64,000 nt of DNA from contig NZ_QYUM01000004.1 in NCBI RefSeq assembly GCF_003590775.1, forward strand, positions 930,001-994,000, read 5' to 3'. Of this stretch, positions 35,328 through 44,267 are shown piece after piece. Below the pieces are notes generated by a model. That model made no database searches, was not told where the DNA came from, and was given only the letters and a program-made list of their open reading frames with translations. Made by a program: the position numbers and the translations under genes. The stretch comes from Sphingomonas cavernae. Its GTDB lineage: Bacteria; Pseudomonadota; Alphaproteobacteria; Sphingomonadales; Sphingomonadaceae. The first letter of the stretch is position 1. Each line of letters starts with the position of its first letter.

Positions 35328-36929
35328 TCAGGCGAGGAACTCGCGCAGCCTTTCGAGCAATTTCGGCCATGCCGGCTCATGTTCGAGCAGCAGATGGTTG
35401 CGGCTTTCGAGCGCGACAAACTCAGCGCCCGGAATCGCGGCTGCAATCGCTCGTCCCGCAGCGAACGGGACGACCGCGTCATCGCGCGCATGAAGCACGA
35501 TGGTCGGCACACGGACCTCTGGCAGCAGTTCGCGTACGTCGATCGCACCGAAGGCAAGCTGCAGCTTCTCGGCATTTGCGGGGGAGGTGCTCATTCGCTG
35601 CACCTCGTTGAACCACTCCATTTCCTCATGCGAGGCGTCGGGAAAGAAGAGCGAGGTGAACATCTGCCGAAAGGCGGGATTGTTCTGTCCCCAGCCCTCG
35701 CGCGTCAGCGTCAGCATCGCCTCGCGCCGCTCGATCTCGCCAGCTTGCGCACGGACGCGCCAGCCGGTCGCATAGGCCCCGTACAGTACCAGCCGACGGA
35801 CGCGCTCGGGATGACGCACGGCATAGGCGATCGAGACGCTCCCGCCCTGCGAAATTCCAAGCAGGTCGAACCGGTCGAGCCCCGCGGCGTCGACGACGCT
35901 CGCAAGATCGTCGACGAAATCCTCGAAGGTGATGCTCGCCGTGTTCCAGTCGGACAGCCCGTTGCCGCGCTCGTCATACCGCACGACGCAGCCATGCTCG
36001 ATCATCGCGTGAAGCCAGTGCCGCCAGACGGGGCTGTCCCAGTCATATTCGAGATGATTGAGCCAGTTGGCCGCCTTCACCAGCGCAGGCCCTTCACCGA
36101 CCACCGAATAGGCGAGCCCCGTGCCATCCGATGCGGTGCAAAAGCGGACATGCTGGATGGGCAGCGCCGGGGTCGCTTCAGGCTCGGTCTCCACCGCAGC
36201 TTCGGCAGGGCGCGCCGCGCCGCGCATCGCATTGGGTATCGGCACGTCGCCTTCGTTGAGCTTGCGGATCCCCAGGGCCCTTTGCTGATCGGCCTCGGTG
36301 CGCCGCCCGGTCCGCTCGAGCAGCTCGATCAACGCGACGCGCGCCAGCGCGTCATAGGGATCGAGCATTGTCCATTCGCGCGCGAGCTCAAGTGCACGTT
36401 CGGGATCGATCTGGCGCCGCGCGGTCTCACGCAGCAGCGCAACGCGCCACTGCCGCACGTCCCCGCGCATCGCCACCAGCCACGACTGAAAGCCATCGCA
36501 GCGCGGCAGTTCAAGCCCTTCGAGAAATTCGCCGCCGCGCGCGGCCGCCGCGAGCAGTGTCGCTGTCTCGGTCTTGCGGATGTCCTCGGCAGACAGGCGC
36601 CGCAGCGCGCGCCAGTCGACCGCGACGGCCGAGCAGTCGAGCTGCACCGTTTCGCGGTCGGCGATCAGCCGCGTGCTCGAATCGAGCTCGATCACACCGC
36701 GCAGTTTGGAAAGGCTCCAGCGGAGCGCGCCGCGCGGATCATCGGGAAGTTCCCAGAACAATTCGCACAGCCGCTCGCGCCGGATCGGACGATCGCTCGT
36801 CGCCAGATAGGCAAGCAGCGCGCGCGTCTTTTTCGACGCGGGCAGGGGCACGTCCTCCCCGGCCTGGCTCAGCGCCATCGCGCCGAGCAGCGTCAGATCG
36901 AGCGCTGACGGTTCGCTCGCAACTCCCAT
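35328..36929 (-). CDS. Transcriptional-activator (BTAD) domain fused to an alpha/beta hydrolase
   Basis: A 533-aa two-part protein. The N terminus (about 8-100) is an OmpR-like winged helix (LDLTLLGAMALSQ, KTRALLAYLATSDRPIRRERLCELFW). Residues about 100-250 are a BTAD-type helical repeat (ALELAREWTMLDPYDALARVALIELLERTGR). The C terminus (about 270-533) is a complete alpha/beta hydrolase: GISQGGS nucleophile, HARDDAVVP acid and SRNHLLLEHEPAW histidine. I chose ATG 36929. It probably binds or cleaves a small effector and regulates the divergent genes; that is inference. Confidence 0.85.
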   Translation of the reverse strand: MGVASEPSALDLTLLGAMALSQAGEDVPLPASKKTRALLAYLATSDRPIRRERLCELFWELPDDPRGALRWSLSKLRGVIELDSSTRLIADRETVQLDCSAVAVDWRALRRLSAEDIRKTETATLLAAAARGGEFLEGLELPRCDGFQSWLVAMRGDVRQWRVALLRETARRQIDPERALELAREWTMLDPYDALARVALIELLERTGRRTEADQQRALGIRKLNEGDVPIPNAMRGAARPAEAAVETEPEATPALPIQHVRFCTASDGTGLAYSVVGEGPALVKAANWLNHLEYDWDSPVWRHWLHAMIEHGCVVRYDERGNGLSDWNTASITFEDFVDDLASVVDAAGLDRFDLLGISQGGSVSIAYAVRHPERVRRLVLYGAYATGWRVRAQAGEIERREAMLTLTREGWGQNNPAFRQMFTSLFFPDASHEEMEWFNEVQRMSTSPANAEKLQLAFGAIDVRELLPEVRVPTIVLHARDDAVVPFAAGRAIAAAIPGAEFVALESRNHLLLEHEPAWPKLLERLREFLA

Positions 36930-36950
36930 GCGTAGAAATTTAACCTTTGC

Positions 36951-36964
36951 TGCCGTGCACGGCA
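36951..36964. promoter_or_regulatory. 14-bp perfect palindrome, possible operator
   Basis: TGCCGTGCACGGCA reads the same on both strands. It lies in the 123-bp gap between the divergent starts of the regulator-hydrolase fusion (36929) and the small ORF (37053), 22 bp from the regulator start. It could be that regulator's own operator. Confidence 0.45.
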
Positions 36965-37052
36965 ATTCACACGTATTTTCCCACACTGCTTCCCACAGCG
37001 CCGGGGCATCTCCGCCGCACGGCCAGGCCCGGCCGAATGTGGAGGACCAGTG

Positions 37053-37157
37053 ATGAATGCCAATAACAACGCAATGCTGCGGATGATCGCCGTCAGTCTG
37101 TGTGCCATGTTCTGCAGCGTGATCGCCTTGTCGAGCGCCGCAGCCCCCTTCGCCTGA
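37053..37157 (+). CDS. 34-aa hydrophobic peptide
   Basis: MNANNNAMLRMIAVSLCAMF and then CSVIALSSAAAPFA. It has a polar, Asn-rich start, one membrane or signal-type helix and an AxA-like end. GGAGGA at 37041-37046 gives it a good ribosome-binding site. It is the first ORF downstream of the divergent promoter, 22 bp before the ferritin-like gene, so it is probably translated. It may be a secreted or membrane micropeptide. No family is recognised. Confidence 0.55.
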   Translation: MNANNNAMLRMIAVSLCAMFCSVIALSSAAAPFA

Positions 37158-37179
37158 ACGTTGGACGAGGAGCCCCCCG

Positions 37180-38091
37180 ATGTACCAGCATTTCAGCTAT
37201 GAAGCTGTCCTGTCGGCGTCCCAGCGCGCAACCTGGCAGATCGACGATGTGATCGGCCCCGATGCCGCGCTCGACTTTTCCCGTCCCTTCATGCCCCAGG
37301 CGCTCGCGCGCACCGCGGCCATGGAGGGGCTTTCGGAAAGCGAGAAGCTCATCCTCAACCAGATCCGCGGCCATGAATATCTGAGCATTTTCGGACTGGT
37401 GGAGGAGTTCATCCTGCCCTTCGTGCTCGATCACGCCCGCCCACATCTGAGCGGGAACGACTGGCGGGTGCGCGCCTTGCTGCAGTTCGCCGGCGAGGAA
37501 GCCAAGCACATCCAGCTCTTCAAGCGCTTTCACGAGGCCTTTGTTCGGGACTTCGGTACCGAGTGCGCGGTCATCGGCCCTGCCGAGGCGGTGGCCGCCG
37601 AGGTGTTGCGGCACGATCCGCTCGCGGTAGCGCTCGTCATCCTCCAGATCGAATGGATGACGCAGAGCCACTATGTCGACAGCGTCCGCGACGACGACGC
37701 GCTCGATCCGCTGTTCAGCAGTCTCCTGAAGCATCACTGGATGGAAGAGGCGCAGCATGCGCGGCTCGACACGCTGATGGTGAAGGCGCTTGCGCAGGGC
37801 CGCGACGAACGCGGGATTGCCTATGCGATCGACGAGTATCTTGAAATCGGCGCGTATCTCGACGCCGGCCTTAAGACGCAGACGCGGTTCAATCTCGATG
37901 CGTTCGAGCGCGCGTCGGGACGCGTGCTCGACCCCGCCGGGCGCGAAGCGTTCCTTGCGCACCAGCACCAGGCGATGCGGTGGACCTATCTCGGATCGGG
38001 GATGGCGCATCCCAGGTTCCGCGCGACGCTCGGCACCTTGTCGCCCGAAGCGCGCGCGCGGATCGAAGAGATCGCACCCGTTTTCGCCTGA
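37180..38091 (+). CDS. Ferritin-like (EExxH) probable diiron protein
   Basis: A 303-aa, all-helical soluble protein. Two iron-ligand-type motifs are visible: GEEAKHIQLFKRFH near residue 107 and MEEAQHARLDTLM near residue 188, with further Glu/His candidates in VEEFILPFVLDH and LQIEWMTQSHYVD. This is the pattern of the ferritin-like superfamily that includes AurF-type N-oxygenases and related diiron enzymes. The reaction is unknown. It has an AGGAG-type site upstream and is followed 30 bp later by an OsmC gene. Confidence 0.7.
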   Translation: MYQHFSYEAVLSASQRATWQIDDVIGPDAALDFSRPFMPQALARTAAMEGLSESEKLILNQIRGHEYLSIFGLVEEFILPFVLDHARPHLSGNDWRVRALLQFAGEEAKHIQLFKRFHEAFVRDFGTECAVIGPAEAVAAEVLRHDPLAVALVILQIEWMTQSHYVDSVRDDDALDPLFSSLLKHHWMEEAQHARLDTLMVKALAQGRDERGIAYAIDEYLEIGAYLDAGLKTQTRFNLDAFERASGRVLDPAGREAFLAHQHQAMRWTYLGSGMAHPRFRATLGTLSPEARARIEEIAPVFA

Positions 38092-38121
38092 CAACCCGAT
38101 TATCAACGAAGGAGAATCGTC

Positions 38122-38685
38122 ATGACCGAAACCATGACCCGCAACCAAGTCAACGGACTGGATCTCGATGCGCTCGAAGCGATGGTCGAAGAGATTCGTG
38201 CCGATTCCGCCAATGCGACGGTCAGCTTCCGCGTCACCACGCGCTGGACGGGTCAGACGCGCAGCGAGTCGGTGATCGAAGGCTATGAGATTGCCGGCCA
38301 GAAGGTCGAACGCCGCTTCAAGATCGTCGCCGACGAGCCGACCGAACTTCTCGGGGGCAACAGCGCTCCCAATCCGCAGGAACTGCTGATGACCGCGCTC
38401 AACGCGTGCATGATGGTGGGCTATGTCGCCAACGCCGCGCTCCACGGCATCGAACTGACTTCGGTCGAGATCGATACCCACGGGTCGCTCGACCTGCGCG
38501 GTTTCCTCGGCCTCGACGATGATGTTCCGCCGGGCTATCGGCAGATCGACTACACTGTGCGCATCGCCGGCCCCGGCACGCCCGAACAATTCGAGGCGAT
38601 CCACCAGGCCGTCATGAAAACGTCACCCAATTTCTTCAATCTCAACCAGCCCATCCGGATGAATGGCCGGCTGGAAATCGCCTGA
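38122..38685 (+). CDS. OsmC-family peroxide reductase
   Basis: A 187-aa OsmC/Ohr-fold protein. Members reduce organic or fatty-acid hydroperoxides with a peroxidatic cysteine. The conserved segment is PQELLMTALNACMMVGYVANAA, with the first Cys in NAC. The second, resolving Cys usually found further along is not obvious: the matching region reads GTPEQFEAIHQAVMKTSPNFFNL with Ser in its place. It may therefore be a YhfA-like or one-Cys OsmC. It is in a row with the diiron-type protein and precedes a strong terminator. Confidence 0.85.
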   Translation: MTETMTRNQVNGLDLDALEAMVEEIRADSANATVSFRVTTRWTGQTRSESVIEGYEIAGQKVERRFKIVADEPTELLGGNSAPNPQELLMTALNACMMVGYVANAALHGIELTSVEIDTHGSLDLRGFLGLDDDVPPGYRQIDYTVRIAGPGTPEQFEAIHQAVMKTSPNFFNLNQPIRMNGRLEIA

Positions 38686-38703
38686 CCCCGAAATAGCCCC
38701 CCT

Positions 38704-38746
38704 GCCGGCCCCCATGCGCTCCCAAACGGGGGCCGGCTCCTTTTTT
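38704..38746 (+). terminator. Rho-independent terminator after osmC
   Basis: Perfect 10-bp arms GCCGGCCCCC and GGGGGCCGGC with a 14-base loop, followed by TCCTTTTTTG. Confidence 0.9.
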
Positions 38747-38884
38747 GTGACAATCAACCATTTGAAATGACATGAAATCGTCATCGTCCTTTCGGCGGAG
38801 AGTCATCATCGCCCCTTAAGCGGCCCTTACGGCGGCGCAGACCGCAGCAGCCGAATCCAGCCAGTCACTAGAGGGGTGATTTTC

Positions 38885-40771
38885 ATGTCCTATCTCACGG
38901 ACGAAGCCCGCGCGGCGCAGCGCGAAGCCAATCCCGACATCAACGTTCCCGGCAATTCGCTCGAAGAAATCGTCGCCGCAAACCCCGCGCGCCGTACACT
39001 GCTCAAGCAGGGTGTCGGCCTGTCGCTCGCGTATGCCTTTGGCGCGACCTCGCTGCTCGCGGCGTGCAACGGTGATGACGGCGGCCCCACGCCGACACCC
39101 ACCCCGACGCCCACGCCCACCCCGACCCCGACCAGCTTCGCGGTCGAGTTCAAGCCCGTGGCGAAGACCAATGCCAACGCGGTCACCGTTCCCGATGGCT
39201 ATGTCGCCGAAACGCTGTTCGCCGCGGGGGATGCGGTTGTGCCGGGCGCGACCGCCTGGTCGCAGGGCGCCTTTCTGACGTCGGATCAGACCGAAAAGGT
39301 CGCGGGGGGCAATCATGACGGCATGCACTATTTCACGCTGCCGCACATCCTTCCGAATGAGGGCGGGCTGCTCGCGATCAACCACGAGCTTCCCGATTTC
39401 AACATCCTCCTTCCCGGGGTCGCGGCCGGCACGACCCCGAACCCGGCGACCCTCACCACAGAGCAGCGCAAGATCGTTCTCTCGGCGGTCGGCATATCGG
39501 TGATCGAAGTCCGCAAGGCCAGCGACGGCAAATGGTCGGTCGCAAAGGATTCGACGTACAACAAGCGCTACACCGGCAACACCGTCTACCGCGTCGGGGG
39601 CCCTGCCTCGGGTGTGATTGGTTCGACCGTCATAGGCATGCTCAACAACTGCGCGAGCGGCGCGACGCCCTGGGGCACCTACCTCACCTGTGAGGAATCG
39701 ACCGACAACTATCTCGATCCCACCCAGCCCGCCCAGGGCTATGGCTGGGTCGTCGAAATCGACCCGCAGGGTCAGCTCGCCGAACCGACCAAGCGCACCG
39801 CGATGGGCCGGTTCGATCACGAAAACGTCGATTTCATGACCGACCAGAACAACCGCATCGCCTTCTACATGGGTGACGACGGCACGCCGGGCTGCATCTA
39901 CAAATTCATCCCCAGCCGCGCCTATGCGCCCTCGAACCGCGCCGCCAACACCGATCTGCTCGACAATGGCACGCTCTATGTCGCGCGCTTCAACGCCAAC
40001 GGCACGGGCGAGTGGCGCGAACTGACGCATGGCAAGAACGGCCTCGTCGCGGGCGCAGTCGATCCGGGCAACACCTCGCAGGGCGCGACGACCCCGGCCA
40101 CCGTCAACTTCAACAACCAGGCCGATGTGCTGATCAATACCAAGGCCGCCGCGCGCGTCGCGGGCGGCACGGTCATGGATCGCCCCGAATGGATCACGGT
40201 CGCACCCGACAAGAAGTCGATCCTGTGCACGCTCACCAACAATTCGGGGCGTCAGGTTGTCGATGCGGCCAACCCGCGGATCCGCAACCTCCACGGCCAT
40301 ATCATCAAGTGGAAGGAAGCAAACGACTCGCCGCTCGCCACCAGCTTCACCTGGGAAATCCTCCTGCTCGCCGGCGATCCTTCGCTGGCGGCTGGCGGCG
40401 CCAATCTGACGGGCAACATCGTCGGCGACACCTTCTCGAGCGCCGATGGCATCCGCATCGATCCGCAGAACCGCCTCTGGGTGCAGACCGATCACTCGGT
40501 GCCGGGCAATTCGGGCCTCGCCGGTACGACGATCGATCAGGCCTTCGGGAACAACGCGATGTTCTATATCGACCAGACGTCGAAGAAGTCGACGCGCTTC
40601 CTCGTCGGCCCGACTGGCTGCGAGATCACGGGAATTGCCTACACCCCCGATCTCACCGCCTTCTTCGTCAACATCCAACACCCCACGAGCAACTGGCCCG
40701 AGGCCGGCAAGCAGGCGCGCTCGTCGACCGTCGTCGTGCGCCGCACCGACGGGAAGCCGGTGGGAGCGTAA
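38885..40771 (+). CDS. phoX: PhoX-family (DUF839) secreted phosphatase
   Basis: A 628-aa exported protein. The N terminus has a Tat-type RR motif (ARRTLLKQGVGLSLAYAFG) before a hydrophobic stretch ending LLAACNG, which could also be a lipobox. A Pro-Thr repeat linker (PTPTPTPTPT) follows. The DUF839 beta-propeller then shows GNHDGMHYFTL, EGGLLAINHELPD, TYLTCEESTDNYLDP, GRFDHENVDF, GDDGTPGCIYKF and EWITVAPDK. PhoX enzymes release phosphate from phosphoesters with calcium and iron. Start 38885 follows GAGGGG. Confidence 0.9.
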   Translation: MSYLTDEARAAQREANPDINVPGNSLEEIVAANPARRTLLKQGVGLSLAYAFGATSLLAACNGDDGGPTPTPTPTPTPTPTPTSFAVEFKPVAKTNANAVTVPDGYVAETLFAAGDAVVPGATAWSQGAFLTSDQTEKVAGGNHDGMHYFTLPHILPNEGGLLAINHELPDFNILLPGVAAGTTPNPATLTTEQRKIVLSAVGISVIEVRKASDGKWSVAKDSTYNKRYTGNTVYRVGGPASGVIGSTVIGMLNNCASGATPWGTYLTCEESTDNYLDPTQPAQGYGWVVEIDPQGQLAEPTKRTAMGRFDHENVDFMTDQNNRIAFYMGDDGTPGCIYKFIPSRAYAPSNRAANTDLLDNGTLYVARFNANGTGEWRELTHGKNGLVAGAVDPGNTSQGATTPATVNFNNQADVLINTKAAARVAGGTVMDRPEWITVAPDKKSILCTLTNNSGRQVVDAANPRIRNLHGHIIKWKEANDSPLATSFTWEILLLAGDPSLAAGGANLTGNIVGDTFSSADGIRIDPQNRLWVQTDHSVPGNSGLAGTTIDQAFGNNAMFYIDQTSKKSTRFLVGPTGCEITGIAYTPDLTAFFVNIQHPTSNWPEAGKQARSSTVVVRRTDGKPVGA

Positions 40772-40812
40772 TCGCACAGTTCCTCCCCGGGCCTGCTCGG
40801 GGAGGAACCCGA

Positions 40813-42783
40813 TTACCGCGCCCGCAGCACCACTGCGGCGCCGCCGCTGCCGGCGAGTTTCAGCTCGAGCACGTCGCTCGCCCCCACCTGCCGCTTTGTC
40901 CGCCGCAGCGCGGTCGGGCTTTCGCCATCCTCGTCGATCGTCGCGTCGAAGCGTCCCTTGCCGAGGAAATCGAGCGGTAAGCGCACCGTGCGCGCCTGCT
41001 CGTTGGTCATCGCGCCGATCCACCAGTCCCTGCCCTTGCGCCGCGCGATCACGACATGCTCGCCGATCTCGCCGGCCAGCGCGCGCGTCTCGTCCCAGCT
41101 CGCGGGCACCGCACTGATGAAGTCGAGCCCGGCCTGCCCGGCATAGGAATCGGGACTGTCCGACACCGCCACGAACGGGCTTTCATAGACGACGTACATC
41201 GCGAGCGCCGCGCCGCGCGTCGTCATCACCTGTGGCGCGTTGATCCGCGGCGCGAAATCCTCGGGCGTCACGTTGAGGAAACCGCCCGGCGTATAGTCCA
41301 TCGGCCCCAGCAGCATGCGCGTGAAGGGAAGCGTCACATTGTGCGTGGCGGTGATCCGGTGCGTCCATTTGTTGTATTCGGCGCCAAGCACGCCTTCCTG
41401 CGTCAGGTAATTGGGCCAGGTCCGCTGAAGGCCGGTTGGACGGTAGGCGCCGTGGAGATCGACCATCAGCCTGTGCCGCGCCGCGCTTTCAAGCACGCGG
41501 TGGTAGAAATCGACCATCTGCTGGTCGTCGCGGTCCATGAAGTCGACCTTGATCCCCTTGATCCCCCAACGCTGGTAGAGCGCCAGCACTTCGTCCATGC
41601 GCGTGTCGAGCATGCTCCAGTGCACCCAGAGCCACAGCCCGACCTCGCGATTGCGCCCATAGTCGACGAGTTCGGCAATGTTGATTTCGGGAATCGCCCG
41701 CGTCGGATCAGCCCCGGGGTAGACGGTGCCGCCACCGCCCGAATTCAGATACCAGCCATCGTCGATCAGCATGTATTCGAGCTTGCTGGCGGCGGCGAAG
41801 TCGATGAAGCCCCTGATCGTCGCATCGTTCATCCCCGCCCTGGGGACGCCCTTCAGCACGGGCCCGTTCCACCAGTCCCAGGCGGACTTGCCCGGCTTCA
41901 CCCATGAAAAATCGCCTTTGGGTGCGGGGTTGAGCGAGAGGATGAGCGTCGATTCGATCAATTTGAGCGGGTTTTCGCCGAGCATCACCACGCGCCATGG
42001 CGATTGCACCCCGGCGCCGCCACGCGTCGTCACCGCCACCCGATGCATGTCGAGCCGCGGCGACAGGCGCGCTTCGACACCGCGCCCGCCATCGCTGCGC
42101 CCCGAAAGATACATCCCCGCCCAATCGGTCAGATCCGCCTCGGCGATCGCGAACGAGATTCCCTTTTCGCCTGTCCGGCAAACCAGCGGCGTTTCGAACA
42201 GGTGCATCGGCCTGATCTGCGAGACCTTCACCGGATCATATTCGCCCTCATGCGCCGTCCGGAAATTTCCGAGATTGAGGCCGTGGCACGCATAGTCCGC
42301 GGGGAAGGCGAAACCCGTCATCTCGTTGCGGATCGACAGCGGCGACGGCGTCGCGGGCAGGCGATAGCGGAACGCCACCCCGTCGTCATAGGCGCGGAAG
42401 ATGATCTGGAGCTTGCGCGGCGCGCCCGTTCCGGACTTTGTCTCGACATAATCGACCGTCAGTTCGTTGTAGCGGTCCCGCGCGCGCGCGGTCTTTCCCA
42501 GCGGCAGCGTATAGGCGTCCTCTCCCGCACGCGCCGTCGTGCCGCGCGCCGCCAGCCCGGGTCCAAGCGCGCCGCCGACGATCGCCAGTCCCAGCGGCGA
42601 CGGCGCAAGGATCGCCTCGCCATGATAAGTCACGGCATAGGTCGGCGCGCCATCGGCGTTCTGGTCGATCGTCACCGAAACCGCACCATCGGGCGATGCG
42701 AGCGCGACAGGGGCAGCCTGCGCGCCACTCGCAGCGGCCAATCCCAGCGCGGCCGTCGCCACCAACCACCCAAGCCGTACCAT
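40813..42783 (-). CDS. Glycoside hydrolase family 97 protein
   Basis: A 656-aa periplasmic enzyme. The signal peptide is cleaved after SGAQA. The N-terminal beta-sandwich (about 25-280, ending ESTLILSLNP) precedes the TIM barrel with WDWWNGPVLKG, YMLIDDGWYL, GLWLWVHWS, GIKGIKVDFMDRDDQQMV, MVDLHGAYRPTGLQRTWPN and EGVLGAEYNKW, all GH97 (SusB-like) landmarks. It is expected to cleave alpha-glucosides or alpha-galactosides. Which mechanism applies depends on the acid residues of the barrel and is not settled here. It converges on phoX. Confidence 0.93.
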   Translation of the reverse strand: MVRLGWLVATAALGLAAASGAQAAPVALASPDGAVSVTIDQNADGAPTYAVTYHGEAILAPSPLGLAIVGGALGPGLAARGTTARAGEDAYTLPLGKTARARDRYNELTVDYVETKSGTGAPRKLQIIFRAYDDGVAFRYRLPATPSPLSIRNEMTGFAFPADYACHGLNLGNFRTAHEGEYDPVKVSQIRPMHLFETPLVCRTGEKGISFAIAEADLTDWAGMYLSGRSDGGRGVEARLSPRLDMHRVAVTTRGGAGVQSPWRVVMLGENPLKLIESTLILSLNPAPKGDFSWVKPGKSAWDWWNGPVLKGVPRAGMNDATIRGFIDFAAASKLEYMLIDDGWYLNSGGGGTVYPGADPTRAIPEINIAELVDYGRNREVGLWLWVHWSMLDTRMDEVLALYQRWGIKGIKVDFMDRDDQQMVDFYHRVLESAARHRLMVDLHGAYRPTGLQRTWPNYLTQEGVLGAEYNKWTHRITATHNVTLPFTRMLLGPMDYTPGGFLNVTPEDFAPRINAPQVMTTRGAALAMYVVYESPFVAVSDSPDSYAGQAGLDFISAVPASWDETRALAGEIGEHVVIARRKGRDWWIGAMTNEQARTVRLPLDFLGKGRFDATIDEDGESPTALRRTKRQVGASDVLELKLAGSGGAAVVLRAR

Positions 42784-42934
42784 ATGCGTCCTCCCGTTTT
42801 CGAAGCGCATTAGTACGACAAATATGCAGAGAAACAATATTTAGTATACGATTCTACACAACGCACGCCCGGACGCCCGCCTTCCCGAACGCATGAAAGG
42901 CGCCATCGCGGTGTCTATGACGTTATCCGCCGAC

Positions 42935-43420
42935 CTAGCCGTCCATCATCGACCAGTGCGCACTGAAGCTGCCGTGCCGTGCGGGTCCCGTCAGCCGCGC
43001 GAACTCGCGCTGGCTCATATGCACAAGCGACTTGTGGTCGCCCGCCTCGAAGTAGAGATCGGGCTGATTGTCGAGGCTGTCGTCGATGATCGCGTGGACG
43101 CCGTATCCCGATCCGATCGCGGGGACCGCCCCCATCTCGCAATCGTTGAACACGTCTTCCAATGCGGTTTCCTCGACCAGATGCGGGCGCTGGCCAAGCT
43201 CTTCCTTAAGGTCTGAAAGCTGGAGGCGATGATCGGCGGGGAGCACCGCGAGCAGATAGTCGTCGCCGGTATCAAGCAGCACGCCCTTGGCGACGCGGTC
43301 GGCGGGGATGTGGCAAACCTCGGCGCTCTGCATCGCCGATTTGGTCGGCTTGTGCTCGATCACTTCATAATCGGCGCGTTGATCGTCGAGATACTGGCGG
43401 AGGCGGGGGGCGATAGACAT
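42935..43420 (-). CDS. YbaK/ProX-type aminoacyl-tRNA deacylase
   Basis: A 161-aa protein of the YbaK/INS-like editing family, which hydrolyses mischarged tRNAs in trans. Landmarks are YEVIEHKPTKSAMQSAEVCHIPADRVAKGVLL, with the conserved Lys, and GAVPAIGSGYGV in the position of the usual GSVSP-like loop. I chose ATG 43420 (MSIAPRLRQYLDDQ). Which tRNA it edits cannot be told. The downstream 43421-43674 stretch holds no supported gene. Confidence 0.85.
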   Translation of the reverse strand: MSIAPRLRQYLDDQRADYEVIEHKPTKSAMQSAEVCHIPADRVAKGVLLDTGDDYLLAVLPADHRLQLSDLKEELGQRPHLVEETALEDVFNDCEMGAVPAIGSGYGVHAIIDDSLDNQPDLYFEAGDHKSLVHMSQREFARLTGPARHGSFSAHWSMMDG

Positions 43421-43674
43421 GGCGAAACCTTTCCGTGGCAGCGACAGGCGCCGCATCCGAAAGGGGCTTCGTCACGCGACAGACCCTGATGAGGATGCCG
43501 GCGTCCATATGCGATGATACGCCTGTCGCGCCGATGGTTCCAGCGTCCCGGGGCCGACGCGCCACGCATGCGCGACAAGCCGCTGCGTTTCTCCGCGCTG
43601 CGGGCAGCCACGGCGATTTCACCCTGTCCTACAGATAACCATATCGGTTATTTGATTGGGCCATACAGAACCGA

Positions 43675-44267
43675 TTGCCCATCCCGCGCGACCAGCGCCA
43701 GCCCATACCGGACTTCACCCCGGTTCCGCGCAAATACCGGCACGACGGCTGGACGCCCGAGCGCCAGCGCGCCTTATCGACGCGCTCGCCGAGACGGGCA
43801 GCGTCCGCCACGCCGCCAGGCGGATCAACATGGCGAGCGAGGGCGCCTATTATCTCCGCCGCGCGCCGGGCGCGGAAGCTTTCCGCGCCGCATGGGAAGC
43901 CGCGCTCGACTTCGGCGTCCAGAACCTGCGCGACATCGCGGTCGAGCGCGCGATCGAGGGCGTGCCCGTGCCCGTCTTCCACAAGGGCGAGCAGGTCGGC
44001 GAAAAGCGCTGGTTCAACGATCGGTTGCTGATGTTCATCCTCAAGCACCATGTCGGCGTCTATGCCCTCCCCGCCAGCCGCCGCGACCAGCGCCCTGACC
44101 CCGAACCCCCGCGCGACGGCGAAACGGTCATGGCCGAAATCAGGCAGCGCCTCGCAACGATCCGCGACCGCCAGCTCCACGAAATCGCCGCCGATCCCGA
44201 CAAGCGCGCGGCATGGGAGGTGCTTTACGGGCCGCACGATTGGGAGAAGCATGAGCCCGCAGCCTGA
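43675..44267 (+). pseudogene. Frameshifted HTH-like gene, function unknown
   Basis: One frame from TTG 43675 reads MPIPRDQRQPIPDFTPVPRK, then WTPERQRA, and runs out. The next frame continues IDALAETGSVRHAARRINMASEGAYYLRRAPG to a stop at 44267. One extra T at GCCTTATCGA (43771-43780) would give QRAFIDALAETG and join them into about 197 aa. The middle part (SVRHAARRINMASEGAYYLRR) looks like a helix-turn-helix. NDRLLMFILKHH follows. It may be a true frameshift or a sequence error. I recall similar sphingomonad proteins without a known role. Confidence 0.65.

Noticed and set aside
38760-38884. PHO-box-like sequence upstream of phoX
   Set aside because: ATGACATGAAATCGTCAT resembles half of a PHO box, but the second half is inverted rather than direct; not good enough to annotate.
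38816-41023. Long minus-strand frame opposite phoX
   Set aside because: Arg/Ala/Gly-rich shadow of phoX; it also overlaps the end of the GH97 gene.
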